Assembly (NCBI GenBank): GCA_964422365.1
Contig: CAYRAV010000054.1
Coordinates: 1 to 20,856, forward strand
Length of the DNA: 20,856 bases
Source of the DNA: CAYRAV01 sp964422365
GTDB taxonomy: Bacteria > Bacillota > Clostridia > Lachnospirales > Lachnospiraceae
Reading direction: 5' to 3'
Shown here piece after piece: positions 7,066 through 14,963 of this stretch. The translations under genes and the position numbers were made by a program. A model generated the notes under the pieces. The model saw nothing but the letters and a program-made list of their open reading frames with translations. It had not been told where the DNA came from and did no database searches. Each line of letters opens with the position of its first letter. The first letter of the stretch is position 1.

Positions 7066-7314
7066 AATGTTGACAGCCTAGATTGGAAAGATTATGGTGT
7101 CGATTCTATCATCAACACCGTCTTAAATCACAAGCACCTTGGCAGCGGCTCCATTATTCTCTGTCACAATGGAGCAAAATTTACAAAAGATGCCTTAGAG
7201 TCTTTAATTAAAGGTTTACAGGAAAAGGGCTATACCATTGTTCCTATCTCTCAATTAATTTACAAAGATAATTATGAAATGGATCATGAAGGACGACAGT
7301 TTGAAAAAAACTAA
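7066..7314 (+). pseudogene. Truncated polysaccharide deacetylase (C-terminal remnant)
   Basis: The frame reads NVDSLDWKDYGVDSII, GSGSIILCHNGAKFTKDALE and GYTIVPISQLIY, then the TAA at 7312-7314. This is the C-terminal end of a CE4/NodB-type polysaccharide (peptidoglycan) deacetylase. Intact enzymes have ~120 or more residues before this point, including the Asp/His metal motifs. Here homology stops abruptly at 7066, a TAG lies in frame at 7018-7020, and there is no start or ribosome site. The gene is non-functional and its missing 5' part would be expected beyond the other end of the inserted segment, or deleted. Confidence 0.85.
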
Positions 7315-7323
7315 ACATCAAAA

Positions 7324-7350
7324 ATAAGGTGAGGTATTTTCCCACCTTAT
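7324..7350. terminator. Bidirectional hairpin terminator
   Basis: ATAAGGTG (7324-7331) and CACCTTAT (7343-7350) form an 8-bp stem just after the deacetylase stop. On the minus strand the stem is followed by TTTTTGATG, on the plus strand by CTTTACAATT. It probably ended the deacetylase transcript and can stop leftward readthrough from the protease gene. Confidence 0.6.
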
Positions 7351-7615
7351 CTTTACAATTCCAATTATACATTTACATGATACGTTTTTCCTTAACCAAC
7401 TCATCCATTCCATCATTTATTTTGATATCTGGTACAACGAATATTAAGTAATTGGCAGTTAAGCCTGCCTATCTTCTTGACAGTACTACTTTTCTAAGCC
7501 ACAACACAACTCACTACACCTTTGTTTGTGCAGGTACATTCTCAAAAAATATTCTGTACTTAAACTCCAAAACCTAATTTTCGTTGTACCAGAGCGTCTG
7601 AAAAGATTGATTTTA
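7351..7615. other. Gene-free stretch between deacetylase remnant and protease
   Basis: No complete gene is visible. One minus-strand frame of ~32 codons ending at the TAA at 7373-7375 reads LIFVVPDIKINDGMDELVKE and could be the tail of a decayed gene, but it has no start and the family is not recognised. No clear terminator follows the protease stop at 7616 directly. Confidence 0.4.
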
Positions 7616-10600
7616 CTATTGTCCTAATTCGTAAATCGTTTGATTTTTAATTCCAAAAACCCCCGCTTTCAATGTATAATTTTGACCATTTCTGCTATCC
7701 CATGAATTATTTCCATTATTAAAGCATACTGTTACTTTTTCTGCATTTCCTAATGGTATTGTTATCTTATGTGTATACCCATTTACTTCTGTACTTTCTT
7801 CCATTCTGACTCCTGGTACAGTTGTCCATGAAGAGCCATCTATCATATAGTGAATATATGGGGTATTGTATCCATTATAATAAATGGTTGTACTCTTTTC
7901 TGTTGCTTTTTCTACTACATACTCACCACAATTCATCATTGTAATAAATCCAGAATCGTCTGTTATAGTAACATATACAGTGTAGTTTCCATCCATATCC
8001 GGAATCCATGTTCCTGATGTATCACTGTCCATTTTGAAATACAATTCCTTTGGAGTATACTGATAATTTCCACCTCTTACATATACCAAACACTTCTTAT
8101 TTCCTGTTCCTCCTGATGTTTTCACTGTAGCACGTATTGTAGTTCCCACTTCCTGAGGTGAAACTTTATCAAATGTAATTCCCTCCAGAATTGGCTGCTC
8201 ATTTACTTTCATATTCTTTTCTGTTTGTATCTCTGTTCCATCCGAATCTTTTGCATACATAATTAAAGTATAATTTCCTGTCTTAGATGGCTGCCAGATT
8301 GCATTATTGCTTTCTCTATAACTGCATAAATCTGTAATTGTTCCCGCAGAATCTCTTACTGCATATTTATAGGATACTGTTCCCTTATTGTTTTGAACAG
8401 TTCCTGTTAATTTTACAATTCTTCCTCTGGTTGTTTCGCTTAAATTTGTATCCAGATCAAAGCTTTTAATGGAAAATATTGGTACCGGTTTTTCAATTTT
8501 AGTAATCTTTCCATTTTGATATGTATAGTATCCTGTTCCAAATTTGTAATTACTTCCATTATTACTATCCCAGCTTCCATTTCCATTATTAAAGCATACC
8601 ATTACACCCTCTTCTTCATTTAAATCAATTGTGTATTCATGAGTATATCCTGCAACTGCATCGGATTCTATCATTGGTTTTCCTGGAACTGTTGTCCATT
8701 CCCCATTGTCTACCTTATAATGAATATATGGTGTGTTATATCCTTTATAATAAATTGTTGTCTGATTGTTTATCTCATCTTTGATCTCATAATCCATAAA
8801 ATATGTCCCCACATCTCCAGCAGCATCGCGAAAATATGCAAAAATTGTATATTTTCCTGCTTCTGTTGGTGTCCATATATTACTATTTGAGCAGTTATAA
8901 GGCAATGTTCCTATTATCTGACCATCCTTTAAAATAAAATATGTGGTATACTCATAACGAGATGCAAGCGGCATATTTTCAATCTGTGCTGTTAAACGAA
9001 TCGATGTTCCCACCTTTTGAGGAGATGCTGCATCTGTAGTAAAGCAGAAAGAATATGGTGCAAAACTACAAGATTTTGTTTCACTAATCTGCTTACCATC
9101 TGAATCTGTAACCGTTACTGTCACATAATATGTGCCCGGCCTGTCCACCGATACCCAGCCCTGACTCCGTTCAATGTATTGCTCCGTTTCGGAATGTCTT
9201 ACATTATATTCTATATCTTCTGCTGAATAACATTTATATTCAAATGTATAAGGTGCCTTTCCCCCATATACTGAAATACCTGCATTAATACTATATTTAC
9301 TATAATTTAATAAATAATATTGCAACTTCAAACCATCTTCAAAAGTTTCCTTCACACCATCTTTATAACCATAGGTTCCCGGACCAAAACTATAATTTTT
9401 TCCATTATTGCTGTCCCAATTTCCTTTTCCATCATTGAAACATACTGTACATTCCTGCTCTGTTCCCAAAGGAATCACTGCTTTATAATAATAGCCTTGT
9501 ACTTCATTTGTATGATCCATTGCCATTCCTGGTACAGCGGTCCATGCATGATTACCTACTTTATAATGAATGTATGGTGTATCATATCCTGCATAATATA
9601 TTACCGTTTCATTGACAGCTTCTTTTTTTACACGATACAGGATAGATTTTTCTGCCCTCTGTCCTAATGCATCTGTTATTTGATAAGTAATGGTGTAGTA
9701 CCCCGCTTCCTCAGGTGTCCATGTTGCACTATGACTTCCTGACTGTATTGCAAGTACCTTTTCCGTACCACCTTTTTTACTAATAGAAAATACTTCCGTA
9801 CCGCCAATCTCCAAGCCGTCATTTTCTACTACTGCCATTAATTCTATAGATGTTCCCACTGTTTGTGGAGCTTCTATACTTGTTTTTATGTCTTTGATTT
9901 CTAATCCATTTACTCTATATTTTTTAATTTTTTTACTTCTTACTTTTCCATTGCTATCTTTGACTTCCACAAATAATGTATGTAGTCCTATCGCATCTGC
10001 ATTATCCTCTGAGCCTGATAATTTTCTTGGCTGAAATATAATTTTATTTGTTTCATAAAAAGAACCATCTGCATTATCTGTAATATATGCTCCATTGCTA
10101 TAATACGTTTTTCCATTAAATATTGTTCCAAAACGATATGTATATGGAGCCTTTCCACCTTTTATCTCAGCAGATAATTCCACATCTTTAGCAACAGATA
10201 CCTGATCTCTGCTGGCAGCAAAGGAAGTAATTTCTAATGGTTCACTATTATCTGATATTACTCTGATATTTTCAACCGTTTTATGTGCACAAGTTCCATT
10301 TTCATCATATGCATAAAAAATAACTTTGTAATTACCAACTTCGCTTGGTATCCACGCAATATTGTCTTCTGTTACATTTTCTTTTTTATATATAACCTTG
10401 TCTGTTTCTTCCTCTCTTACTTCATATGTGTATTTCACACTATTGGCTGCACTTACAGATAAGTTTATACTGTCACCGATTGTATATGTTTTTTCTGTAC
10501 CATTGCCTACAGCATAACGTTCAATATGAAATCCCTTTTCATAAGCTGCTTCTACACATAACTTAGCATTAATCATATTGATTCTATTATTATCTCTGTC

Positions 10601-12226
10601 TGCCAATGTAACAGTAGAATTACTGTCATTACAAATAATATCTCTTACCTCAGGACCTGTTAAATTATCATTAACAGCCCACACCAAACCAGCAATTCCT
10701 GTTACAAATGGAGCTGCCATAGATGTTCCAGACTCCTTTTCATATTTTCCATCTGAAACCAATGAATAGATATCTACTCCTGGTGCACAAATATCTACCT
10801 GTGTTCCATAATTTGAAAATTTTGCTATTTCATAATTTTTTTTCTGATTCTGCCCTACTGCTGCTACCACCATTCTTCTTTTTAAAATATCATTTGCAGT
10901 AATTCCATAACTATTCGCACACTTTTCTGCTACTTTTTTTGTAATGCTGCAAAAACTTCCATTATACATTGCATCATAAGAATTGTTTCCCGCTGCCTGT
11001 ACATAAATAAAATCATATCCCTGCACATATAGGCTTGCTATCATATTTGCCGTTTCTTCTGCATCCCCAGTATATGGATATCTTGCTCCAATGGAATAGT
11101 TAATGACCTTTGCACCATTTGTTACAGCAGCAACCAAACCCTGTGTTAAATAAGAGTCCAACAAGTTTTTACTACCATCAATAGTACTGATTAACACCAT
11201 ATCAGACTGACATGCCCCTGCAATTCCTTTTCCATTATTCCACTGTGCACCAACAATACCTGATGTATGACTTCCATGATCCTGAGGAATACTTTCACTA
11301 TTGTAGTAAAGATATGTTGTTACATGTCCTAAATCTTCATGAAACATATCAAAGCCATCATCTACTACTCCTGTTTTTACATTTTGAAAGCGTCCGGTAT
11401 TAATATCAAGAAATTCCTCTGCCTTTTCCCATGCAGATGCCATCTGTACTGCTTCAAATCCCCAATTATTTCCTTCAGGACTCTCTTCTGTCCAATCTTT
11501 TCCATCATCAAAAGGATCATCCGGCACATAAATTTGTGTATCCTTAACAGAATCATACTTAGCTGACATTACCTCTTTAGGATAATTTTTCATCAACTGC
11601 TTAGAAATCTTCTTTAATTCCTCTAAACTGTTTTCTTTTATCTGTACCTGATAACATTTAATCGCATTAATTTTTCCAATTACAGTTCCGTTGACAGATT
11701 CAATAATCTCTTCCCTGCGTTCTTCTGATACATTTAAGTGAAAGCTAATCAAAAGTGTATTGTTAACATAAACTTCTCCGCTTTCATCCTTTACCAGATT
11801 TTTCTCTGGAATTTCTGCTAATTTTCCTGCATCATAAGTTACTTTCATCTCTTCTGTTGCTGTATTTCCCTTTATATCTTCAACTGTAAAAATGACTTTA
11901 TTCTCTCCATCCTGCAATTTTACATCTTCAGCAACAAATTTATTGTCCTCAACTTTTGCATTTCCTTCTGATGTCACTTCATTATTTTTAGAATATACCT
12001 GATATGTAATATTTTCCACTTCTTTTATGTTTTCTATGGTACCTTCTAAGTTTTCTACTACATTCTCTGTGTTTACTTCATCATCTTTTAAAACTATTTT
12101 TATATCCGCTGCATCATCTGCCTTTTTTGCATCTACAATTAAAGTCATGCTTGTGCCAGATAAAATTGAAGTAAACAGCATTATCATACTCAATAAACCT
12201 GCTACTTTTTTCTTCACATTTATCAT
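7616..12226 (-). CDS. Secreted multidomain subtilisin-like (S8) protease with three CBM25-type starch-binding modules (1536 aa)
   Basis: Residues 1-33 form a signal peptide (KKKVAGLLSMIMLFTSILSG, cleavage near VDA). A propeptide-like region follows. The S8 peptidase domain (about 250-560) has Asp289 (VVDDGFD), His317 (DHGSHTSGIVG), oxyanion Asn414 (QAAGNNS) and Ser502 (SGTSMAAPFVTG). After it come Ig-like/triple-tyrosine (Y_Y_Y-type) modules, recognisable by repeated IWTPTEAGKYTI-type motifs. These alternate with three CBM25-like modules at about 871-960, 1153-1242 and 1445-1536, each with YIHYKV..WTTVPG and CFNNGNGSWDSNNG. CBM25 domains bind starch in amylases. No LPxTG, SLH or membrane anchor is seen, so it is probably released or held on starch. 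A GAGAGGG site precedes the ATG. A role in processing proteins on starch granules or host amylases is inference. Confidence 0.9.
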   Translation of the reverse strand: MINVKKKVAGLLSMIMLFTSILSGTSMTLIVDAKKADDAADIKIVLKDDEVNTENVVENLEGTIENIKEVENITYQVYSKNNEVTSEGNAKVEDNKFVAEDVKLQDGENKVIFTVEDIKGNTATEEMKVTYDAGKLAEIPEKNLVKDESGEVYVNNTLLISFHLNVSEERREEIIESVNGTVIGKINAIKCYQVQIKENSLEELKKISKQLMKNYPKEVMSAKYDSVKDTQIYVPDDPFDDGKDWTEESPEGNNWGFEAVQMASAWEKAEEFLDINTGRFQNVKTGVVDDGFDMFHEDLGHVTTYLYYNSESIPQDHGSHTSGIVGAQWNNGKGIAGACQSDMVLISTIDGSKNLLDSYLTQGLVAAVTNGAKVINYSIGARYPYTGDAEETANMIASLYVQGYDFIYVQAAGNNSYDAMYNGSFCSITKKVAEKCANSYGITANDILKRRMVVAAVGQNQKKNYEIAKFSNYGTQVDICAPGVDIYSLVSDGKYEKESGTSMAAPFVTGIAGLVWAVNDNLTGPEVRDIICNDSNSTVTLADRDNNRINMINAKLCVEAAYEKGFHIERYAVGNGTEKTYTIGDSINLSVSAANSVKYTYEVREEETDKVIYKKENVTEDNIAWIPSEVGNYKVIFYAYDENGTCAHKTVENIRVISDNSEPLEITSFAASRDQVSVAKDVELSAEIKGGKAPYTYRFGTIFNGKTYYSNGAYITDNADGSFYETNKIIFQPRKLSGSEDNADAIGLHTLFVEVKDSNGKVRSKKIKKYRVNGLEIKDIKTSIEAPQTVGTSIELMAVVENDGLEIGGTEVFSISKKGGTEKVLAIQSGSHSATWTPEEAGYYTITYQITDALGQRAEKSILYRVKKEAVNETVIYYAGYDTPYIHYKVGNHAWTAVPGMAMDHTNEVQGYYYKAVIPLGTEQECTVCFNDGKGNWDSNNGKNYSFGPGTYGYKDGVKETFEDGLKLQYYLLNYSKYSINAGISVYGGKAPYTFEYKCYSAEDIEYNVRHSETEQYIERSQGWVSVDRPGTYYVTVTVTDSDGKQISETKSCSFAPYSFCFTTDAASPQKVGTSIRLTAQIENMPLASRYEYTTYFILKDGQIIGTLPYNCSNSNIWTPTEAGKYTIFAYFRDAAGDVGTYFMDYEIKDEINNQTTIYYKGYNTPYIHYKVDNGEWTTVPGKPMIESDAVAGYTHEYTIDLNEEEGVMVCFNNGNGSWDSNNGSNYKFGTGYYTYQNGKITKIEKPVPIFSIKSFDLDTNLSETTRGRIVKLTGTVQNNKGTVSYKYAVRDSAGTITDLCSYRESNNAIWQPSKTGNYTLIMYAKDSDGTEIQTEKNMKVNEQPILEGITFDKVSPQEVGTTIRATVKTSGGTGNKKCLVYVRGGNYQYTPKELYFKMDSDTSGTWIPDMDGNYTVYVTITDDSGFITMMNCGEYVVEKATEKSTTIYYNGYNTPYIHYMIDGSSWTTVPGVRMEESTEVNGYTHKITIPLGNAEKVTVCFNNGNNSWDSRNGQNYTLKAGVFGIKNQTIYELGQ

Positions 12227-12282
12227 TTTGTATATCCCTCTCTTTCTTTTTATTAACTATAAGTTTTTAAAATACAGTGCGC

Positions 12283-12339
12283 TTAAACATTCATTGCCTC
12301 AGCCTCGTACATCAAACTACATATCCTATCTCCCTCCTT
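12283..12339 (-). promoter_or_regulatory. Start-stop element and 9-codon leader ORF before the protease
   Basis: Within the protease leader a perfect AAGGAGGG (12332-12339) sits 9 bp before ATG TAG (12322-12317), a start codon immediately followed by stop. Nineteen bases after the Shine-Dalgarno sequence a second frame, MYEAEAMNV then TAA, spans 12312-12283. The true protease ATG is 94 bp further on with its own site. It may be an upstream ribosome-loading or attenuation element, or the relic of a lost start. Confidence 0.4.
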
Positions 12340-12398
12340 AAATTATGATGTACATTCTAAAATAATTATTCTTAACATACTCTAAAAACTTATTTGAA

Positions 12399-12427
12399 AT
12401 AATACTAAAATTGTTGTTTTTTGTCAA
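12399..12427 (-). promoter_or_regulatory. Sigma-A promoter for the protease gene
   Basis: Minus strand TTGACA (12427-12422), 17-bp spacer, TATTAT (12404-12399). The -35 is perfect and the spacing optimal. Predicted start near 12392 gives a ~166-nt 5' untranslated leader before the ATG at 12226. Confidence 0.75.
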
Positions 12428-12675
12428 ATTATATGTATTAATTTTTGTCTAAATATTATTATTCAATTACAATATTTATTTTACTATTTTGTATAATAAA
12501 ACATCAAAATTTTATTTATTTTTCAAATTATGTATAGTTTAACATACTTTATCAATTTATTTCTACATATTTTTTATAAGATTTTCATAAATTTTATATT
12601 TTTTTATATTTATTTTAATTTCATCACAACTTTACATTTTAATTGTATTTATATAACATTAAAAATCAAAAAGAA
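12428..12675. other. Very A+T-rich gene-free stretch
   Basis: Almost entirely A and T with long T runs; the apparent plus-strand open frames code only Phe/Ile/Asn/Tyr-rich nonsense with no ribosome site. It may help promoter activity (UP-element or curved DNA). No repeat or RNA was recognised. Confidence 0.5.
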
Positions 12676-12766
12676 AGAGTTACCCCTAATTTTTAAAACT
12701 TCTACAAAATTATTTCTAACATTTTGTTATCATAATTTTTATAGAAATTTTTTTTGAGGTAACTCT
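12676..12766 (-). terminator. Long nested hairpin terminator after the nad/G3E operon
   Basis: AGAGTTACC (12676-12684) and GGTAACTCT (12758-12766) are perfect complements. Inside them AAAACTTCTA pairs with TAGAAATTTT and CAAAATTAT with ATAATTTT, so almost the whole 91 nt can fold into one hairpin. On the minus strand it is followed by TTTCTTTTTGATTTTT. It lies 37 bp after the stop of the last operon gene. The length is unusual for a terminator. Confidence 0.6.
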
Positions 12767-12802
12767 ATCAACACTATTATTCTATTGCTATAATCCAAAA
12801 AC

Positions 12803-13759
12803 TTAAGTAAAATACACCAATTCTTCCTCTGATTTCTCTGCCGGTTCTAATTTCTCCGCATATAAAACCAAACCTTCACCACCATATTCTTTTACATTTT
12901 CTACCTTTGCAGTTGCTGTAACATAAGCCCAGTCTCTATTCTTAAATTTTGAAACGGAAACTGCTCTGCATTTATATCCAATAAATGCAATATCATCTGC
13001 ACAACAAGTCATAGCAAATCTTCCTGGTACAAACCAATCTTTTGGAAATTCCGGAGGCTGGTAAATGACTGCTTTAAAATGAAGTTTCTTTCCTTCATAA
13101 TGTTCCGGATGATCTAAGGCATCCATATACCAGATACCATAATCATCTTCTGTAATGTCGATTACATCTGCTGTAATATCAAATGGAAGTTCCTCATCCA
13201 TTGAATTATCCATTGTTCCATCTTCTCTTTCATAAATCATCTGGGCTTTTCTGTTAACCGCTTTTACCATTCTGCGGTAACTGCCCTTCGGTGTTTCTTC
13301 CGTACATCTGTTGAAAATAACTACTTCTGAGTAAGTAAACTGTGGTACAAGCAGAGAACGCATATTGCTCATATAACTTTCAAAAGTAGACGCATCTACT
13401 GTTGTCAGTAACTGCACCAACACCCAGTATTCCGGCATTTCCAATTCCATAATATGCTCGATATCCCATGTTCCATTATATTCAATCATTACCCTGTCAG
13501 GGTTGTATTTTTTTCTACATTCTTCTAAAAATTCTGTGGTGAAATTTTCCTGCTCTTCTACCATTACTACCACTGCATTATGTTTCTTTAAAATCTCTTC
13601 CTCATATTCTGTTTCACCTTCTTCACAGCATATAATTAATGTTTTTTCACCTGTTGAGAAACTTGTATCCTGTAAAGTACCCATAATCAGTGTAGTCTTT
13701 CCACTATCTAAAAAACCTGTAAACAGATAGGTATAAATTTCTTCCTCTTCTCTTGGCAT
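12803..13759 (-). CDS. G3E (CobW-like) GTPase fused to YcgQ/DUF1980-like domain (318 aa)
   Basis: Residues 15-23 (GFLDSGKTT) are a P-loop as in COG0523 metal-chaperone GTPases, and MIEYNGTWDI matches the family's E-x-x-G region. Unlike its neighbour it lacks the CxCC metal motif, having ICCEEGETEYEEE at that region. The C-terminal ~120 residues are not a CobW_C domain: FVPGRFAMTCCADDIAFIGY (around residue 250) resembles the conserved core of the TIGR03943/DUF1980 (YcgQ) family, linked with metal homeostasis and the YcgR permease. No YcgR-like permease is present here. It starts 14 bp after the other G3E gene with a GGAGGG site and is the last gene of the operon. Metal and client are unknown. 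Confidence 0.75.
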   Translation of the reverse strand: MPREEEEIYTYLFTGFLDSGKTTLIMGTLQDTSFSTGEKTLIICCEEGETEYEEEILKKHNAVVVMVEEQENFTTEFLEECRKKYNPDRVMIEYNGTWDIEHIMELEMPEYWVLVQLLTTVDASTFESYMSNMRSLLVPQFTYSEVVIFNRCTEETPKGSYRRMVKAVNRKAQMIYEREDGTMDNSMDEELPFDITADVIDITEDDYGIWYMDALDHPEHYEGKKLHFKAVIYQPPEFPKDWFVPGRFAMTCCADDIAFIGYKCRAVSVSKFKNRDWAYVTATAKVENVKEYGGEGLVLYAEKLEPAEKSEEELVYFT

Positions 13760-13773
13760 TTCCTTCCCTCCAA

Positions 13774-14922
13774 TTAAATTCCAAACAACTGCTGTAATCC
13801 CGATTCATTTAATTTTGTACCGATGACACAAAGTCTTCCTGTATATTCAGGACTGCCCTGACGCATTTCATATTCACCTGGTACCAAATCAAAATACATC
13901 CATGTACCATCTTCTTTTGGAAGCATACCTTTGGCACGCAAAATAACACCATATTCCTCCGTATTGGATAATTTCTCTAATGCTGATTTCACTGCTTCTT
14001 CTTCAAATTTATGTGGTGTTTCTATCCCCCAGCTTGTAAATACATCATCTGCATGATGATGGTGATGGTCATGCCCATGTCCGCAACATTCATGGTCATG
14101 ATGGTGCTCCTCATGATCATGTCCGCAACATTCATGGTCATGATGGTGCTCCTCATGATCGTGTCCACAACATTCATGGTCATGATGGTGTTCCTCATGA
14201 TCATGTCCGCAACATCCATGGTCATGATGGTGTTCGTCATGATCGTGGTGATGATTGTGATCGTGGGCATGCACATGTCCACAGGATGGGCACACTTCTT
14301 CCTTTAGCATTTCTTCTGCCAAAGAATTCTTCTGTTCCATTGTATCTAGAATCTGTTTTCCCGTAATATCATCCCAAGGAGTTGTAACAATTGCTGCATT
14401 TTCATTATGTTCTCTAATCTGTGCAATGCAGGCATCTAATTTCTTTTGATCCATTTTTTGGGTACGGCTTAAAATAATTGTTTTGGCACTTTCTATCTGA
14501 TTGTTGAAAAATTCACCAAAATTTTTCATATACATTTTACATTTTGTTCCATCTGCCACTGCCACTAAGCTGTTTAACTCTGTTCTGCCTTCTTCTAACA
14601 CACCTTTTACAGCAACAATAACATCTGATAATTTACCTACACCTGATGGTTCAATAATAATACGGTCTGGTGAAAATTTATCTAATACTTCTTTTAAAGA
14701 AGTTTCAAAATCACCTACAAGAGAACAGCAGATACATCCCGAATTCATTTCTGTAATCTCTACTCCAGCATCTTTTAAGAACCCTCCATCTATACCGATT
14801 TCACCAAATTCATTTTCAATTAAAACAACTTTCTCGCCCTTAAATCCCTCTTCTAACAATTTTTTAATTAAAGTTGTTTTACCAGCTCCTAAAAAACCTG
14901 AAATAATGTCAATCTTTGTCAT
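13774..14922 (-). CDS. G3E (CobW/YciC-like) GTPase with His/Cys-rich metal-binding repeat (382 aa)
   Basis: Putative metal chaperone. Motifs: Walker A GFLGAGKTT (9-17), ENEFGEIGIDG (36-46), the metal site SGCICCSL (Cys63, Cys65, Cys66), IIIEPSGVGKLSDV from about residue 88 and LSRTQKMD (151-158) at the guanine-specificity position. Residues ~211-292 begin with CPSCGHVHAHDH and continue as 14-residue repeats of the type CCGHDHEEHHHDHE, an extreme Zn/Ni/Co-binding insert. A CobW_C domain follows (ILRAKGMLPKEDGTWMYFD). AAAGGAGA precedes the ATG. It is 41 bp after nadC and probably cotranscribed with it. Metal buffering for a partner enzyme is inferred from the family. Confidence 0.88.
   Translation of the reverse strand: MTKIDIISGFLGAGKTTLIKKLLEEGFKGEKVVLIENEFGEIGIDGGFLKDAGVEITEMNSGCICCSLVGDFETSLKEVLDKFSPDRIIIEPSGVGKLSDVIVAVKGVLEEGRTELNSLVAVADGTKCKMYMKNFGEFFNNQIESAKTIILSRTQKMDQKKLDACIAQIREHNENAAIVTTPWDDITGKQILDTMEQKNSLAEEMLKEEVCPSCGHVHAHDHNHHHDHDEHHHDHGCCGHDHEEHHHDHECCGHDHEEHHHDHECCGHDHEEHHHDHECCGHGHDHHHHHADDVFTSWGIETPHKFEEEAVKSALEKLSNTEEYGVILRAKGMLPKEDGTWMYFDLVPGEYEMRQGSPEYTGRLCVIGTKLNESGLQQLFGI
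14081..14248 (-). repeat. 42-bp tandem repeat coding the His/Cys-rich insert
   Basis: Four units start at 14081, 14123, 14165 and 14207, exactly 42 bp apart, with only a few substitutions (for example gtgctcctc or gtgttcctc). Each codes 14 residues. The frame is preserved in all, so copy number could change without frameshift. Confidence 0.9.
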
Positions 14923-14963
14923 GATTTTTATCTCCTTTCATCTTTCACACACTGTTCTGTCTT

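Noticed and set aside
7014..7082. AGCCTAGA direct repeat (7014-7021 and 7075-7082) as target-site duplication
   Set aside because: The second copy lies inside the deacetylase homology and the first within the terminator stem, so they do not bracket an insertion; likely chance.
12530..12757. 75-codon plus-strand frame in the A+T-rich stretch
   Set aside because: Composition-driven, no ribosome site, overlaps the long hairpin.
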